A stretch of 64,000 nucleotides of DNA from AP-15 sp963845735. Lineage in GTDB: Bacteria > Pseudomonadota > Alphaproteobacteria > ATCC43930 > CGMCC-115725. A program made the position numbers and the translations under genes. The notes under the pieces were generated by a model. That model was not told the DNA's origin, did no database searches, and was given only the letters and a program-made list of their open reading frames with translations. Positions 1 to 10,052 of the stretch are shown here, piece by piece. Each line of letters opens with the position of its first letter. The first letter of the stretch is position 1. The stretch covers positions 124,001 to 188,000 of the forward strand of contig CAWJTR010000014.1 of assembly GCA_963845735.1 (NCBI GenBank), given 5' to 3'.

Positions 1-1
1 G

Positions 2-470
2 GTGGTCGAAGGCACCGGAGATCATGGCTGCGAATACATGACCGGCGGGGTCGTCGTTGTGATCGGCGAGACCGGGCGCAATTTTGCCGCCGGCATGTCG
101 GGCGGCGATCGCCTATGTCTGGGATCCGAAGGCCCGGTTTCCTAGCCTATGCAATCTCGCGACGGTTGGTCTCGAGGCGGTCACTGCCCCCGATCCGGGC
201 GAGAGCGAGGATCCCGATCGGCCGCACCAGCGTTCGCCCAGTGTCGAGGACGCCGGCATGGGCGATTTGTTGCGCTTTGACGCTGCCCGGCTCCGCATCC
301 TCTTGGAGCGTCATTATTTGTTCACCGGCAGCCAGCGGGCTCGCAAATTGCTCGAGGACTGGGACAACGCGCTAGCCTGTTTCATCAAGGTCATGCCCAA
401 GGATTACCGCCGCGCTCTGCTCGAATTGCAGGCCGAGCAGGCCGTGGCGCAAACCGAGGCTGCAGAGTAG
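2..470 (+). CDS. gltB: Glutamate synthase large subunit, 3' end, with one frameshift
   Basis: This is the C-terminal end of the NADPH glutamate synthase alpha chain, the amidotransferase and synthase partner of GltD. The window opens inside the C-terminal beta-helix domain: the frame from base 2 reads the typical motifs GDHGCEYMTGG and GETGRNFAAGMSGG. Around bases 100-108 the frame is lost. One extra base in ggcggcgatc moves the rest of the protein (IAYVWDPKARFPSLCNL, then the tail ERHYLFTGSQRARKLLEDW and FIKVMPKDYRRAL) into the next frame, which ends at the TAG at 468-470. Both halves are well conserved, so a base-calling error is the simplest explanation. gltD follows about 2.2 kb downstream, with two unrelated genes in between. 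Confidence 0.9.
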
Positions 471-648
471 ACAGCGCAGCGCAACGAGGCGTCCTTCCCC
501 GGCGCTGTGTCATGCGTCGGGGGGCTTTCTCTTTCACAAAGCTTACATCGGAGATTGCCATCGCTCGCCGGTTGCGTCAAAAGCGACCGTGAATGAGCGA
601 GATGGCCCTACTGGCCCGGCACCTGCCGCGATGACCGGATGCCTTCGA

Positions 649-1624
649 ATGAGGCGGCGCGAGTTGATGCTGCTGCTGGCCGGCGCGATGACGGCACCGC
701 GTCCCCTGAACGCGCAGCAGAAGGCGATGCCGGTGATCGGCTACCTCGCCGGCTTCTCGCCCGGCCCGAGTGCTGTCGCTGATGTGGCCGCTTTCCGCGA
801 GGGACTGGGCGAAACGCGGCTATGTCGAGGGGCGCAACGTCGCGATCGAGTACACGCCGGGCCGCCGAGGGCCATTATGATCGGCTGCCCGCGTTGGCGG
901 CGGATCTCGTCAGCCGCAAGGTCGACGTGATCGTGACGCGGTGGCGACCCGGCGTCGTTCGCGGCAAAAGCTGCGACCTGCGACGATCCCGATCGTATTC
1001 CACTCCTCCAGCGACCCGGTCGCGGTCGGGCTGGTGCCGAGCCTCGCCCGGCCGGGTGGCAATCTCACCGGCGTCGCCATGTTGTGGGTCGAGCTGATGC
1101 CCAAACTGCTGGAGCTGCTGTTGGAGCTGGTTCCGCAAGGGCGGGTGATGGCGCTGCTGGTTAATCCGGATAGCGCTGACGCCGAGCGTTTCATCGGCGC
1201 TGTAGAGGCGGCGGCACGGGCCAAGCGGGTGGAAATCATCAGTCTAAAGGTCCGCGCGAAAAGCGAGCTGGATGGTGCTTTCGAGACCCTCCATCGGATG
1301 AATGCCGATGGGCTCGTGCTCTCCGAGAGCGCTTTCAGGTCCGAGATCGCCGCATTGGCCTTGCGGCATGGGGTTCCGGCAATCGCCTTGCAGCGCGATT
1401 TCCCCCGTGACGGCGGCCTGGCCAGTTATGGCCCGAGCCTCACAGCCATCTATCACCTCAAGGGCATTTACGCAGGAAGGATCCTGAAGGGCGCGAAGCC
1501 CGCCGACCTGCCGGTCCAGCAGCCGACCAAGTTCGAGCTGGTCATCAACCTGAAGACCGCCAAGGCGCTGGGCCTTACCGTGCTGCCATCGCTCCTCGCC
1601 CAGGCCGACGAGGTCATCGAATGA
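649..1624 (+). pseudogene. ABC transporter substrate-binding protein (PF04392 type), degenerate copy
   Basis: This is a tandem relative of the intact gene that follows. It starts MRRRELMLLLAG, a signal-peptide-like N-terminus, and ends with almost the same tail (NLKTAKALGLTVLPS). Matching it to its neighbour requires several frame changes between about 810 and 1000: the segments GYVEGRN, YDRLPALAADLVSRKVDVIV, GDPASFAAKAA and ATIPIVFHSS lie in different frames. From about 990 to the stop it is open. The family binds small periplasmic ligands, but the ligand cannot be inferred here. Because an intact paralogue is present, real decay is more plausible here than in the single-copy genes, although sequencing indels also occur elsewhere in the window. 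Confidence 0.75.
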
Positions 1625-2604
1625 GGCGCCGCGACTTCCTCGGGATCGCTACGGGCGCGGCCGCGTTCCCGCTGCTCGCCGCCCGCGCGCAGCAGAAGAG
1701 ACTGCCGGTGGTCGGCATCCTCGCCGCGGCATCACCGGACAACGCTGGGGCGCAGAGAATGCTTGCAGCATTCCGCAAGGGGTTGGGTGAATTCGGCTAC
1801 GTCGACGGCCGAAACATTGCGATCGAATATCGCTGGGCGGAGGACTACTACGATCGCTTACCGGCCTTAGCCGCCGACCTCGTCGACCGCAAGGTCGACG
1901 TGATCGTGACCGAAGGCGGCGACCCTTCGGTCGTCGCCGCGAAGCAGGCGACCTCGACCATCCCGGTCGTTTTCCACACCGACGGCGACCCGGTCGCGAG
2001 TGGCCTCATCGCTAGCCTCGCCCGGCCCGGCGGCAACCTGACCGGGGTCAGCCTGCATAGTTTGGCGGCCAAACGGATCGAACTGCTGTCGGAGCTGGTT
2101 CCCCGAGCGCGAGCGATCGCCTTACTAATAAATCCGAACAACCCGGCTGCTGGCGACGAAATTAGAAATTCGCAGGAAGCGGCAAGCATAAAGGGAGTGC
2201 AGCTCCGCGTCGTAAAGGCGGGCAATGACAGCGAGATCGAGCCCGCTTTCGCAGGACTTGGCGAAATAGGAGCTGGGGGGCTCGTTGTCGCCGCCTCTCC
2301 GATATTCAGTCGCCGAATGGCCCCGATCGTAGCGCTGGCGTCCCGCAACGCGATCCCGGCCATCTATTCAGGGCGGGCCTATGTCGAGGCTGGAGGTCTG
2401 CTGAGCTACGGATCAAACCTTGCGGAGGTATACCGTCTGAAGGGCATCTACACAGGCAAGATCTTAAAGGGTGCCAAGCCCGCCGATCTGCCGGTCGAGC
2501 AGCCGGCGAAGTTCGAGCTGGTGATCAACCTGAAGACCGCCAAGGCACTCGGCCTGACCGTGCCGCCGTCGTTGCTCGCCCGCGCCGACGAAGTCATCGA
2601 ATAA
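1621..2604 (+). CDS. ABC transporter substrate-binding protein (PF04392 type)
   Basis: An intact 327-residue periplasmic binding protein. The N-terminus MRRRDFLGIATGAAAFPLLAA is a twin-arginine-like or Sec signal ending near ARAQQ. The body has the family pattern: PVVGILAAASPD, an RKGLGEFGYVDGRNIAIEYR block, DLVDRKVDVIVTEGGDPS, PVVFHTDGDPVASGL, and the tail NLKTAKALGLTVPPSLLARA. The ATG overlaps the stop of the degenerate upstream copy (ATGA at 1621-1624), so the two were once one transcription unit. No permease or ATPase gene is next to it. Orphan binding proteins of this family are common in soil alphaproteobacteria. The ligand is unknown. Confidence 0.85.
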   Translation: MRRRDFLGIATGAAAFPLLAARAQQKRLPVVGILAAASPDNAGAQRMLAAFRKGLGEFGYVDGRNIAIEYRWAEDYYDRLPALAADLVDRKVDVIVTEGGDPSVVAAKQATSTIPVVFHTDGDPVASGLIASLARPGGNLTGVSLHSLAAKRIELLSELVPRARAIALLINPNNPAAGDEIRNSQEAASIKGVQLRVVKAGNDSEIEPAFAGLGEIGAGGLVVAASPIFSRRMAPIVALASRNAIPAIYSGRAYVEAGGLLSYGSNLAEVYRLKGIYTGKILKGAKPADLPVEQPAKFELVINLKTAKALGLTVPPSLLARADEVIE

Positions 2605-2712
2605 GCCCGTCCGGACAGGGCAGCGTTGATGCCGGTCGCGAAATCGGTCTAAAGTGATATAAGTCAGCAATGGTGACCGGCCCGACCGGGAAGAATTGCC
2701 GAGGACCGAACG

Positions 2713-4182
<1,470 letters not shown>

Positions 4183-4229
4183 TTGTGCTAAGGCTTCGCC
4201 TTCTCCGGCGCGACGCCAGCCGAGGAGGG

Positions 4230-5066
4230 TCACGGCTTGGCATCGGGGAAGGTGATGTCGACGCGACCCTGCGGGGGCTTTTCCGGCGCCTTTGCCGCGG
4301 CGATCTCGGCATCCCGGTGTTGCCGGTAAATGCTGCGCAGTTCGGCATAATAATCGAGCGAGTTACGCTCCAATTCGTCGAGATCCTTGAGATGCTGCGC
4401 GCGGCTGTCGACCACATTGGCGCCCGTAGCGGCGACGCTCGCATAGGTCGCAGGCGCGCCGCCGACGAAGGTCAGCGGGTTCAGCGCCAGGTCGACCGCG
4501 GTACCCAGCGCATCTCGCGGACTTGACGGGCCGAGCAGCGGCAACTCAACAAAGGGCCCCTCGCCGACCCCCCAGACGGCCAGCGTCTGGCCGAAATCGG
4601 CGCTGTGCGGAGGCAGTCCCCACTTCTTCGCGACATCGACGATACCGCCGGCGCCGACGGTAGTGTTGACCGCCAGCCGCCGAACCGATTGCCATGCCTG
4701 CGCAACATGCCCCTGCAACAGGTCGTTGACCGCAATCGCCGGTTCCTTGAGATTCTGCACGACGTTGGCAACGCCTTGGCGAACAGGCTGCGGCACGTGG
4801 TCGACATAGGCCTGTGCTACCGGGCGCATGACTGCATGATCGGCGGCGAGATTGGCCTTGAAGATCACTCGATTGACCGGCTCGCCGGGGTCGTTGACGG
4901 TGTCGGTATCGGTCGCGGCCGGCGCACTGCCCGACCGACCGGCACAGCCACCGCAGCAGCCGAGCAGACAGCTGAGCACAGCCGCGGTCGCCACGCGCTG
5001 TACCGTGTTGCGATGAGCCCACCTGCCGGCGCCGCTATTGCGTCCAGACACTATACCCAACTCCAT
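4230..5066 (-). CDS. mlaA: MlaA (VacJ-like) outer-membrane lipoprotein
   Basis: The outer-membrane component of the Mla system, which keeps the outer leaflet asymmetric by removing misplaced phospholipids. The 278-residue product has an N-terminal hydrophobic segment with a cysteine-rich lipobox region (LLGCCGGC, around residue 38). The MlaA core follows: DPGEPVNRVIFKAN, then RQGVANVVQNLKEPAIAVNDLLQG, NTTVGAGGIVDVA, FGQTLAVWGVGEGPFVELPLLGPSSPRDA and a conserved Tyr/Glu tail. It runs convergently with gltD. The inner-membrane Mla-type genes mlaE and mlaF lie far away, at 54844-56416. Confidence 0.92.
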   Translation of the reverse strand: MELGIVSGRNSGAGRWAHRNTVQRVATAAVLSCLLGCCGGCAGRSGSAPAATDTDTVNDPGEPVNRVIFKANLAADHAVMRPVAQAYVDHVPQPVRQGVANVVQNLKEPAIAVNDLLQGHVAQAWQSVRRLAVNTTVGAGGIVDVAKKWGLPPHSADFGQTLAVWGVGEGPFVELPLLGPSSPRDALGTAVDLALNPLTFVGGAPATYASVAATGANVVDSRAQHLKDLDELERNSLDYYAELRSIYRQHRDAEIAAAKAPEKPPQGRVDITFPDAKP

Positions 5067-5249
5067 CAGCCCTGCCGTCTACGGGTGGTGAGAGGCTCGC
5101 CTGAAAATATACAGGGTGCGGCAAATAACCATGCCAGCCGCGTTTCGATCAGGTCCATGTCTTGGCTTTTGGGTTTTTTGTTGACCTTGATCAACGCGCG
5201 ACGGCAGCTTTCTGCTGAAAATTCAGCTTGGTCGCGGTGGAGAACAGGA

Positions 5250-5612
5250 ATGTCGATGTCGTTGAAGGTGATGGTTCTGATCGTCGCGCTGATTGCGTGG
5301 CTGCCGGCCGAGGCGCAGTTTTTGGGGCTCGGCCTCGAATTGAACATCGAGCTGACCAAAAACGACCTTGCAATCATTCACCGCGTCGTCGACGAGCAGG
5401 TCCACGGCAAAACCGTCGGCACGACTGCTGCATGGAGCAATCCCAAATCAGGCAATTACGGGAGCATAAAGCTGCTCAAAAAGTACAGCGCCAACGGCCG
5501 GCCTTGCGAATCCGTCGGATACACGTTGGCGACGCGAAAGATGGCAACTTCACCCGAGCACTACATGCTGAATAGCTGCCTGCTGCCGGACGGGAGCTGG
5601 CGGATCTCGTAA
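5250..5612 (+). CDS. Small secreted RT0821/Lpp0805-type surface antigen domain protein
   Basis: A protein of about 120 residues with a cleavable signal peptide (hydrophobic run VMVLIVALIAWLPAEA, cleavage near AEAQF). The mature part ends WSNPKSGNYGSIKLLKKY, GRPCESVGYTL and CLLPDGSWRI. This is the pattern of the 17-kDa surface antigen C-terminal domain, with a cysteine pair and a terminal PDGSW motif. I chose the ATG at 5250 because it begins the signal peptide and has a purine-rich stretch (gtggagaacagga) just upstream. A second ATG at 5256 is equally possible. A longer frame open upstream has no coding character. The gene is divergent from mlaA. Confidence 0.65.
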   Translation: MSMSLKVMVLIVALIAWLPAEAQFLGLGLELNIELTKNDLAIIHRVVDEQVHGKTVGTTAAWSNPKSGNYGSIKLLKKYSANGRPCESVGYTLATRKMATSPEHYMLNSCLLPDGSWRIS

Positions 5613-5646
5613 GCGAAGGTCGGGCTGGGCGACGTAAGGAGCTCGA

Positions 5647-6498
5647 ATGACGGAGTGGACCGAGACCTATCGCGGCACCGTGGCGCCTTGGGAATGCGAT
5701 GTCACCGAACATTTTACCATTGCCTGCTACCTCGATCGGGTCGAGCAGGCCGCCGCGAGCACTGCCGAAACCCTCGGGGTTGCCGACGGTCTGCGCAGCG
5801 GCGGTTTCGCGCGCCGGTTCAACCTCCGCTTCACCCGCGAGCTGCGGGCTGGCGACAGCTTTCATGTCGAAAGCGCCGCGATCGGGATCGACCCGGCGTT
5901 GCGGCTTGGGCACCGCGTCGTCAATTCCACGAACGGCGATCGGGTGACATGGATCGAGGAGGTGTGGGACGTGCCACCAGCCTTGCTGACGACCGAACGG
6001 CGCGATGTGATCGCGCGGCGGCTGGCGATTTGGGAAGGGCCGGCGTCGGAGGCGCGCCCCGAGCCGCGGACAATGGCCGGCGCCGTTCCAAGTGCGCGCG
6101 GCCGGGTCAAACCGACCGATCTTGACGAATTCGGGCGTTTCTCCCTCGCCGCCTATGTCCATCGATTTACCGATGCGTTGCTGCAGGCGGCGGCGGCAAT
6201 TGGCATGACCACCGAATATATAAAGACGCAGCGCCGCGGCTTCTCGACCTTTGAGCTCGCCCTCTGGATCACCGACGCGCCGCGGTTGGGGGCGCCGTAC
6301 CTGGTCGAAACCGGGATCGCCCATCTCGGCAGCTCCTCGATCCGCTTTCTCCATCGCATGTCCGATCCGCGCAGTGGCACGGAGTTCGCGCGGCTCGGCC
6401 AGTTCGGGGTCCAGCTCGACCTCGATGCGCGGCGGCCGGCGCCATTGCCGGATGAGATCCGCGCGGGGGCGGCGCCGCTGCTGCTTGCGTTCGACTGA
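5647..6498 (+). CDS. Double-hotdog acyl-CoA thioesterase-like protein
   Basis: This 283-residue protein appears to contain two hotdog domains. The first begins VAPWECDVTEHFTIACYLDRVEQA, the D-x-x-x-H-x-x-x-x-Y signature of 4-hydroxybenzoyl-CoA thioesterase-like enzymes. The second begins near residue 156 (PTDLDEFGRFSLAAYVHRF). Such proteins hydrolyse acyl- or aroyl-CoA thioesters in the cytoplasm. The substrate cannot be told from the sequence. A gaaggt...aaggag purine-rich region precedes the ATG. The gene is probably monocistronic and converges with the hemolysin-III-like gene. Confidence 0.75.
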   Translation: MTEWTETYRGTVAPWECDVTEHFTIACYLDRVEQAAASTAETLGVADGLRSGGFARRFNLRFTRELRAGDSFHVESAAIGIDPALRLGHRVVNSTNGDRVTWIEEVWDVPPALLTTERRDVIARRLAIWEGPASEARPEPRTMAGAVPSARGRVKPTDLDEFGRFSLAAYVHRFTDALLQAAAAIGMTTEYIKTQRRGFSTFELALWITDAPRLGAPYLVETGIAHLGSSSIRFLHRMSDPRSGTEFARLGQFGVQLDLDARRPAPLPDEIRAGAAPLLLAFD

Positions 6499-6527
6499 TT
6501 GGTCGCGGTCGGCTGCCAGCATCGGTC

Positions 6528-7175
6528 TCATGCCATAACGACGCCGTCCACTATTGCGAAGTAATGGCAGGCTGCCCCGGCCAGGACAAAGGCGTGCCAG
6601 ATCGCGCTGTGAAACGGCAGTCGCCGCCAAAGATAGAACATGACGCCGATCGAATATAGGACGCCGCCGGCGACGATCCGCAGTCCCGTCGCGGGCGAGA
6701 TCGACGGCACGAGCGCGGCCGCGCCGACCCAGCCGAGGACCAGATAGGGGGGTGCCGATCGGCGGGCGCCGCCGATCGGCAAGCGCAGCTTGACGACAAT
6801 TCCGATCGCCGCGGCAGCCCAGACCGCCGCGGTCATGGCAACCCCAGAGGCCACGTCGCTGCGGCTGAGCGCGAACGGGGTCACTGTGCCGGCGATCATG
6901 GCGAAGATTGCTGCGTGGTCGAGGCGGCGCAAAAGCCGGCGACGCGGCGGGCCAGTGGCGGCGTGGTAGGCGAGCGAACTTCCAAGCATCGCCAGCAGCC
7001 CGACGGCATAGATGATGATGCCGAGGACGATCCGGGCGTCGCATCGGGCAAATGCCAGCGCCAGAAGTGCGATCGCGCCGGCCGCACCGAGCAGGAAGCC
7101 GCAGACCAGAACGCACAGATCGGCCCGGCGCTCGGCCGGGCGGCGAGGCGGTGCCGCCATCGTCGGCAGGGTCAT
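6528..7175 (-). CDS. Hemolysin III family (PAQR-like) membrane protein
   Basis: A 215-residue integral membrane protein with about seven hydrophobic segments. The family signature is clear: SSLAYHA near the end of the second segment, LDHAAIFAMIAGTVTPF, and the C-terminal WHAFVLAGAACHYFAI. The conserved Ser, His and Asp residues correspond to the predicted metal site of the CREST/PAQR superfamily. Bacterial members are often annotated as hemolysin III (YqfA), but their physiological role is unclear, with links to membrane lipid homeostasis or ceramidase-like hydrolysis. The length is typical and the frame intact. Confidence 0.88.
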   Translation of the reverse strand: MTLPTMAAPPRRPAERRADLCVLVCGFLLGAAGAIALLALAFARCDARIVLGIIIYAVGLLAMLGSSLAYHAATGPPRRRLLRRLDHAAIFAMIAGTVTPFALSRSDVASGVAMTAAVWAAAAIGIVVKLRLPIGGARRSAPPYLVLGWVGAAALVPSISPATGLRIVAGGVLYSIGVMFYLWRRLPFHSAIWHAFVLAGAACHYFAIVDGVVMA

Positions 7176-7256
7176 CGCGGCGCTGTTGATTGCTGCGTCG
7201 CGCGATCTTGGACCGCAAGTCGGGCGTTGGCCGGCCAGTGCTCCGCTGGATAAGCT

Positions 7257-7577
7257 TTAATGCGTATCGCTCTGCGGCTCCAGCGACCAATAGTAGCCGA
7301 CCGTCGGCACGCGGGCCATCGAGCTGTACCCGGCGATCGGACCCGTGTAGGTGGTTATCGGCGGCGCTTCGAGCGTGCTGGTCGTCGGCTTCGCGGCCGC
7401 TGGCTCTTCGCTGACGATCTGTTTGGAGATGTCCGGAACCGAGCTGAAGTTGACGGTCGCGGGCACGCCGAGGCAGTTGGCGTGCTTTTTTGTGCCGCAT
7501 GATGCGGCGTCGCCACGGCTCGTCGCCGAAGCTGCGCCGATGGCGAGGGTCACGGCGGTCAAGACCCAAAACTTCAT
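7257..7577 (-). CDS. Small secreted hypothetical protein
   Basis: A 106-residue product with a clear signal peptide (MKFWVLTAVTLAIGAASA). It is followed by a short two-cysteine segment, SCGTKKHANCLGVPATVNF, then a Pro/Ala/Thr-rich linker. The product is probably exported to the periplasm. I do not recognise the family. The reading frame, signal peptide and lack of a better overlapping frame support it as a real gene. It shares its orientation with the hemolysin-III-like gene downstream (about 80 bases apart) and may be co-transcribed with it. Confidence 0.55.
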   Translation of the reverse strand: MKFWVLTAVTLAIGAASATSRGDAASCGTKKHANCLGVPATVNFSSVPDISKQIVSEEPAAAKPTTSTLEAPPITTYTGPIAGYSSMARVPTVGYYWSLEPQSDTH

Positions 7578-7675
7578 CTGAGCGTGCTGCGTTGAAAAAG
7601 CCTCCGCAACAACTGTGCCAAATTGTTAACGCCCTGTCCAGCCCTCGATCGCACGCAAGAGCAGCGCCACCAGCC

Positions 7676-8314
7676 TCATTCGGCATCGGGCTGCTTTGTC
7701 GGGTGGGCGTCGGAAAAAGCGGGAATCGCCATGCACCGATCGTAAACTCGCATCACCCGCGGATAGGCATTGAGCGGGCAGTCGAAAGTCTTGGCCGGGG
7801 TCACCTGGGTCACCAGGCAGATATCGGCGATCGACGGCCAGTCGCCATGGCAGAAATCTCCGCTCTCGGGATGCCCTGCGAGCCGTGCTTCGATGGCCTC
7901 CAGCCCCAGGCCCAGCCAATGTTGGATCCAGGCAAGCCGCTGGGCATCGCTGAGCTTCAGTACATCGGTGAGATAGTGGCGGACCCGCGGCACGATCAGC
8001 GGATGGGAATCCGCGACGTTGATCAGGGCCAGTCCGCGCACCCAGGCGCGCGCCTCCGGCTCCGCGGGCAATAATGGCGGCTGCGGGTGCTTCTCGTCGA
8101 GATATTCGAGGATGGCCAGGGATTGGAACAGCTCGACCCCGTCGTCGATCAGGGTCGGCACCATCATCTGCGGATTGAGTGCGCGGTATTCGGCCGCGAA
8201 CTGATCGCCCCGCTCGAGATGCAGGAAGATGTCCTCGCGTGACAGGCCCTTGAGGTTGAGGGCGATGCGCACGCGGAAGCTCGCCTGCGAGCGGTAATAA
8301 GTGTAGAGCTTCAC
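7676..8314 (-). CDS. maiA: Maleylacetoacetate isomerase / zeta-class glutathione transferase
   Basis: A 212-residue glutathione transferase-fold enzyme. The N-terminus KLYTYYRSQASFRVRIALNLKGL carries the zeta-class S-x-x-S/C-x-R motif. NPQMMVPTLIDDG and QSLAILEYLDE complete the glutathione site, and the C-terminal helical domain has GDWPSIADICLVTQ. Zeta enzymes isomerise maleylacetoacetate or maleylpyruvate in aromatic-ring catabolism, but no partner pathway gene is nearby. I chose the GTG at 8314 because the minus-strand GGGAG at 8327-8323 sits 8 bases upstream and the product then begins as family members do. An ATG at 8329 would add five residues and has no ribosome-binding site. Confidence 0.85.
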   Translation of the reverse strand: MKLYTYYRSQASFRVRIALNLKGLSREDIFLHLERGDQFAAEYRALNPQMMVPTLIDDGVELFQSLAILEYLDEKHPQPPLLPAEPEARAWVRGLALINVADSHPLIVPRVRHYLTDVLKLSDAQRLAWIQHWLGLGLEAIEARLAGHPESGDFCHGDWPSIADICLVTQVTPAKTFDCPLNAYPRVMRVYDRCMAIPAFSDAHPTKQPDAE

Positions 8315-8322
8315 CGTAAGTA

Positions 8323-8327
8323 CTCCC
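8323..8327 (-). promoter_or_regulatory. Ribosome-binding site deciding the maiA GTG start
   Basis: The minus-strand GGGAG lies 8 bases before the GTG at 8314-8312. It overlaps the alternative ATG at 8329, which therefore cannot be the start served by this site. Confidence 0.6.
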
Positions 8328-8533
8328 ATTGGCTTGTCGATCTGGTCCAATCGAACCGCCTGCAAAATGAGTTCGCAAGGATCCGGAAATGTTCTCGCCC
8401 GCTGTCGCGATCCTCGCCCTTTCGCGGTGCCGCTTGCACCCCGCAGCTGTATTCCTGACCCCGCGCGGCGGCAAACACGATGCCTGCAACGGGAAGGTCT
8501 CAGCGAACCAGGCGATAAAATCGGAGCCACTTG

Positions 8534-9571
8534 ATGGAACGCATCGACCTTCGTTCGGATACGGTAACCCTTCCGTCTGCCGACATGCGGCAAGCGATGG
8601 CGGCCGCGCCGGTCGGCGACGACCAGTATGGCGAGGATCCGTCGGTCAACCGGTTGCAGGAGCGGATCGCCGAGTTGCTGGGCAAGGAAGCGGCCCTGTT
8701 CGTACCGAGCGGGACGATGGCAAATCAGATCGGCCTCAAAGTGCTGACCCGGCCCGGCGACGAGGTCGTGCTTGGGCACGAGGCGCATATGGTCTGGCAT
8801 GAATCGGGCGCCGGCGCGGCCAATTCGGGCGTGCAGTTCACTCCGGTCGGGCGCGGCGGGCTGTTCACCGCGGCCGACCTGCGCGCCGCCTATAAGCCGC
8901 CAGGGCATATCGTCTTTCCGCCGACTACCTTGGTCGCGATCGAGAATACCCATAATCGCGGCGGCGGCGTGGTTTTTCCCCAGCAGGATGCGGTCGCGAT
9001 CTGCACGGCTGCGCGCGAACTGGGGATGGCGAGCTATCTCGACGGCGCGCGGCTGTTCAATGCCGCCGCGGCGTCGGGCCGGAGTCTGGCAGAGCTGGCG
9101 GAGCCTTTCGATCTGGTCTCGGTGGCCCTGTCGAAGGGGCTCGGCTGCCCGGTCGGCAGCGTACTTGCCGGAAGGCGGCCAGAGATCGCCCGCGCCCACC
9201 GCGCGCGCCGCATGTTTGGCGGGGCGATGCGGCAGGCCGGCATTCTCGCAGCCGCCGGGCTGTGGGCGCTCGACCACAATCTCGACCGGCTCGCCGAAGA
9301 CCACGCCAATGCCCGGCTGCTGGCGGAGCGGCTGGCTGGGTTGCGCGGCGTCGAGCTCGATCTCGCAACCGTGCAAAGCAATATCGTGATCTTCCATATG
9401 GCAAAAAACGCGCCTGACGCCGCAACGATCGTTGCGCGCGCGCAGGAGCTGGGGGTACTGGTTTCGGCCTTTGCCGCGCGCACTGTGCGCGCTGTCACCC
9501 ATCTTGACGTGAGCCGCGAGCAATGCCGCCGCGCCGCCGACCTGCTCGTGGCAGTCATCGAGCGGGGGTGA
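8534..9571 (+). CDS. ltaE: Low-specificity L-threonine aldolase
   Basis: A 345-residue PLP enzyme of fold type I that cleaves L-threonine or L-allo-threonine to glycine and acetaldehyde. It begins MERIDLRSDTVTLPSADMRQAM, the family signature, followed by GDDQYGEDPSVNRLQ. The PLP-binding lysine is in SVALSKGLGCPVGSVL (about residue 195). The aspartate and histidine of the active site lie in YLDGARLFNAA and IENTHNRGGG. The gene overlaps the 3' end of the convergent MaoC gene by 17 bases. Confidence 0.93.
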   Translation: MERIDLRSDTVTLPSADMRQAMAAAPVGDDQYGEDPSVNRLQERIAELLGKEAALFVPSGTMANQIGLKVLTRPGDEVVLGHEAHMVWHESGAGAANSGVQFTPVGRGGLFTAADLRAAYKPPGHIVFPPTTLVAIENTHNRGGGVVFPQQDAVAICTAARELGMASYLDGARLFNAAAASGRSLAELAEPFDLVSVALSKGLGCPVGSVLAGRRPEIARAHRARRMFGGAMRQAGILAAAGLWALDHNLDRLAEDHANARLLAERLAGLRGVELDLATVQSNIVIFHMAKNAPDAATIVARAQELGVLVSAFAARTVRAVTHLDVSREQCRRAADLLVAVIERG

Positions 9572-10052
9572 GATCCGGGTTGCGTTTGCGCAGCAGGTAT
9601 TTCTGCTCGCCGGTCAGCACCAGCTCGCCCTTCTGGTTGTGCACGGTGACGGCGACCGAGACGATCCCGGTCGTGCGCTGCGGAGTCAGTGCCGCGATCT
9701 CCAGCACTGGGTAGAGCGTGTCGCCGGCATAGACCGGCTTCAGAAATTTCGAGGATTGCTCGATAAACCCCAAAAGCGCGTCACCGATCGTATGCGCAAA
9801 GGTCCCGGCGCCGGCGGCGGTAAAGCAGAGGATCTGGAAACCATGCGCGAGCGGCGAAGGATAGCCGCGCCCGCGGCAATATTCGACATCGTAATGGATC
9901 GGGTGATTGTCGGCCGAGACCGTTTGGAACGCGGCGAAATGCGCCTCGGTCACGGTGCGGCTCGGGATTGCGAACCGCTCACCGATCGTGAGGTCCTCGA
10001 ACCATCGATTGTCGGCAAGCCGGTGCCGATGACGATCGAACCCCGCGCTCAT
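9555..10052 (-). CDS. MaoC-like (R)-specific enoyl-CoA hydratase family protein
   Basis: A 165-residue hotdog protein. The hydratase signature is FAAFQTVSADNHPIHYDVEYCR, with the catalytic Asp and His, followed by PLAHGFQILCFTAAG. Family members add water to trans-2-enoyl-CoA or related CoA esters. The gene starts four bases inside the end of the upstream CaiB-type CoA transferase, so the two form an operon. That suggests a small CoA-ester pathway, for instance handling of a dicarboxylic or branched acyl-CoA. The substrate is not evident. Confidence 0.85.
   Translation of the reverse strand: MSAGFDRHRHRLADNRWFEDLTIGERFAIPSRTVTEAHFAAFQTVSADNHPIHYDVEYCRGRGYPSPLAHGFQILCFTAAGAGTFAHTIGDALLGFIEQSSKFLKPVYAGDTLYPVLEIAALTPQRTTGIVSVAVTVHNQKGELVLTGEQKYLLRKRNPDLTPAR

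Noticed and set aside
4190..4202. Short hairpin aaggc-ttc-gcctt between gltD and mlaA, a possible bidirectional terminator
   Set aside because: The stem is only five base pairs and is not followed by a T run on either side.
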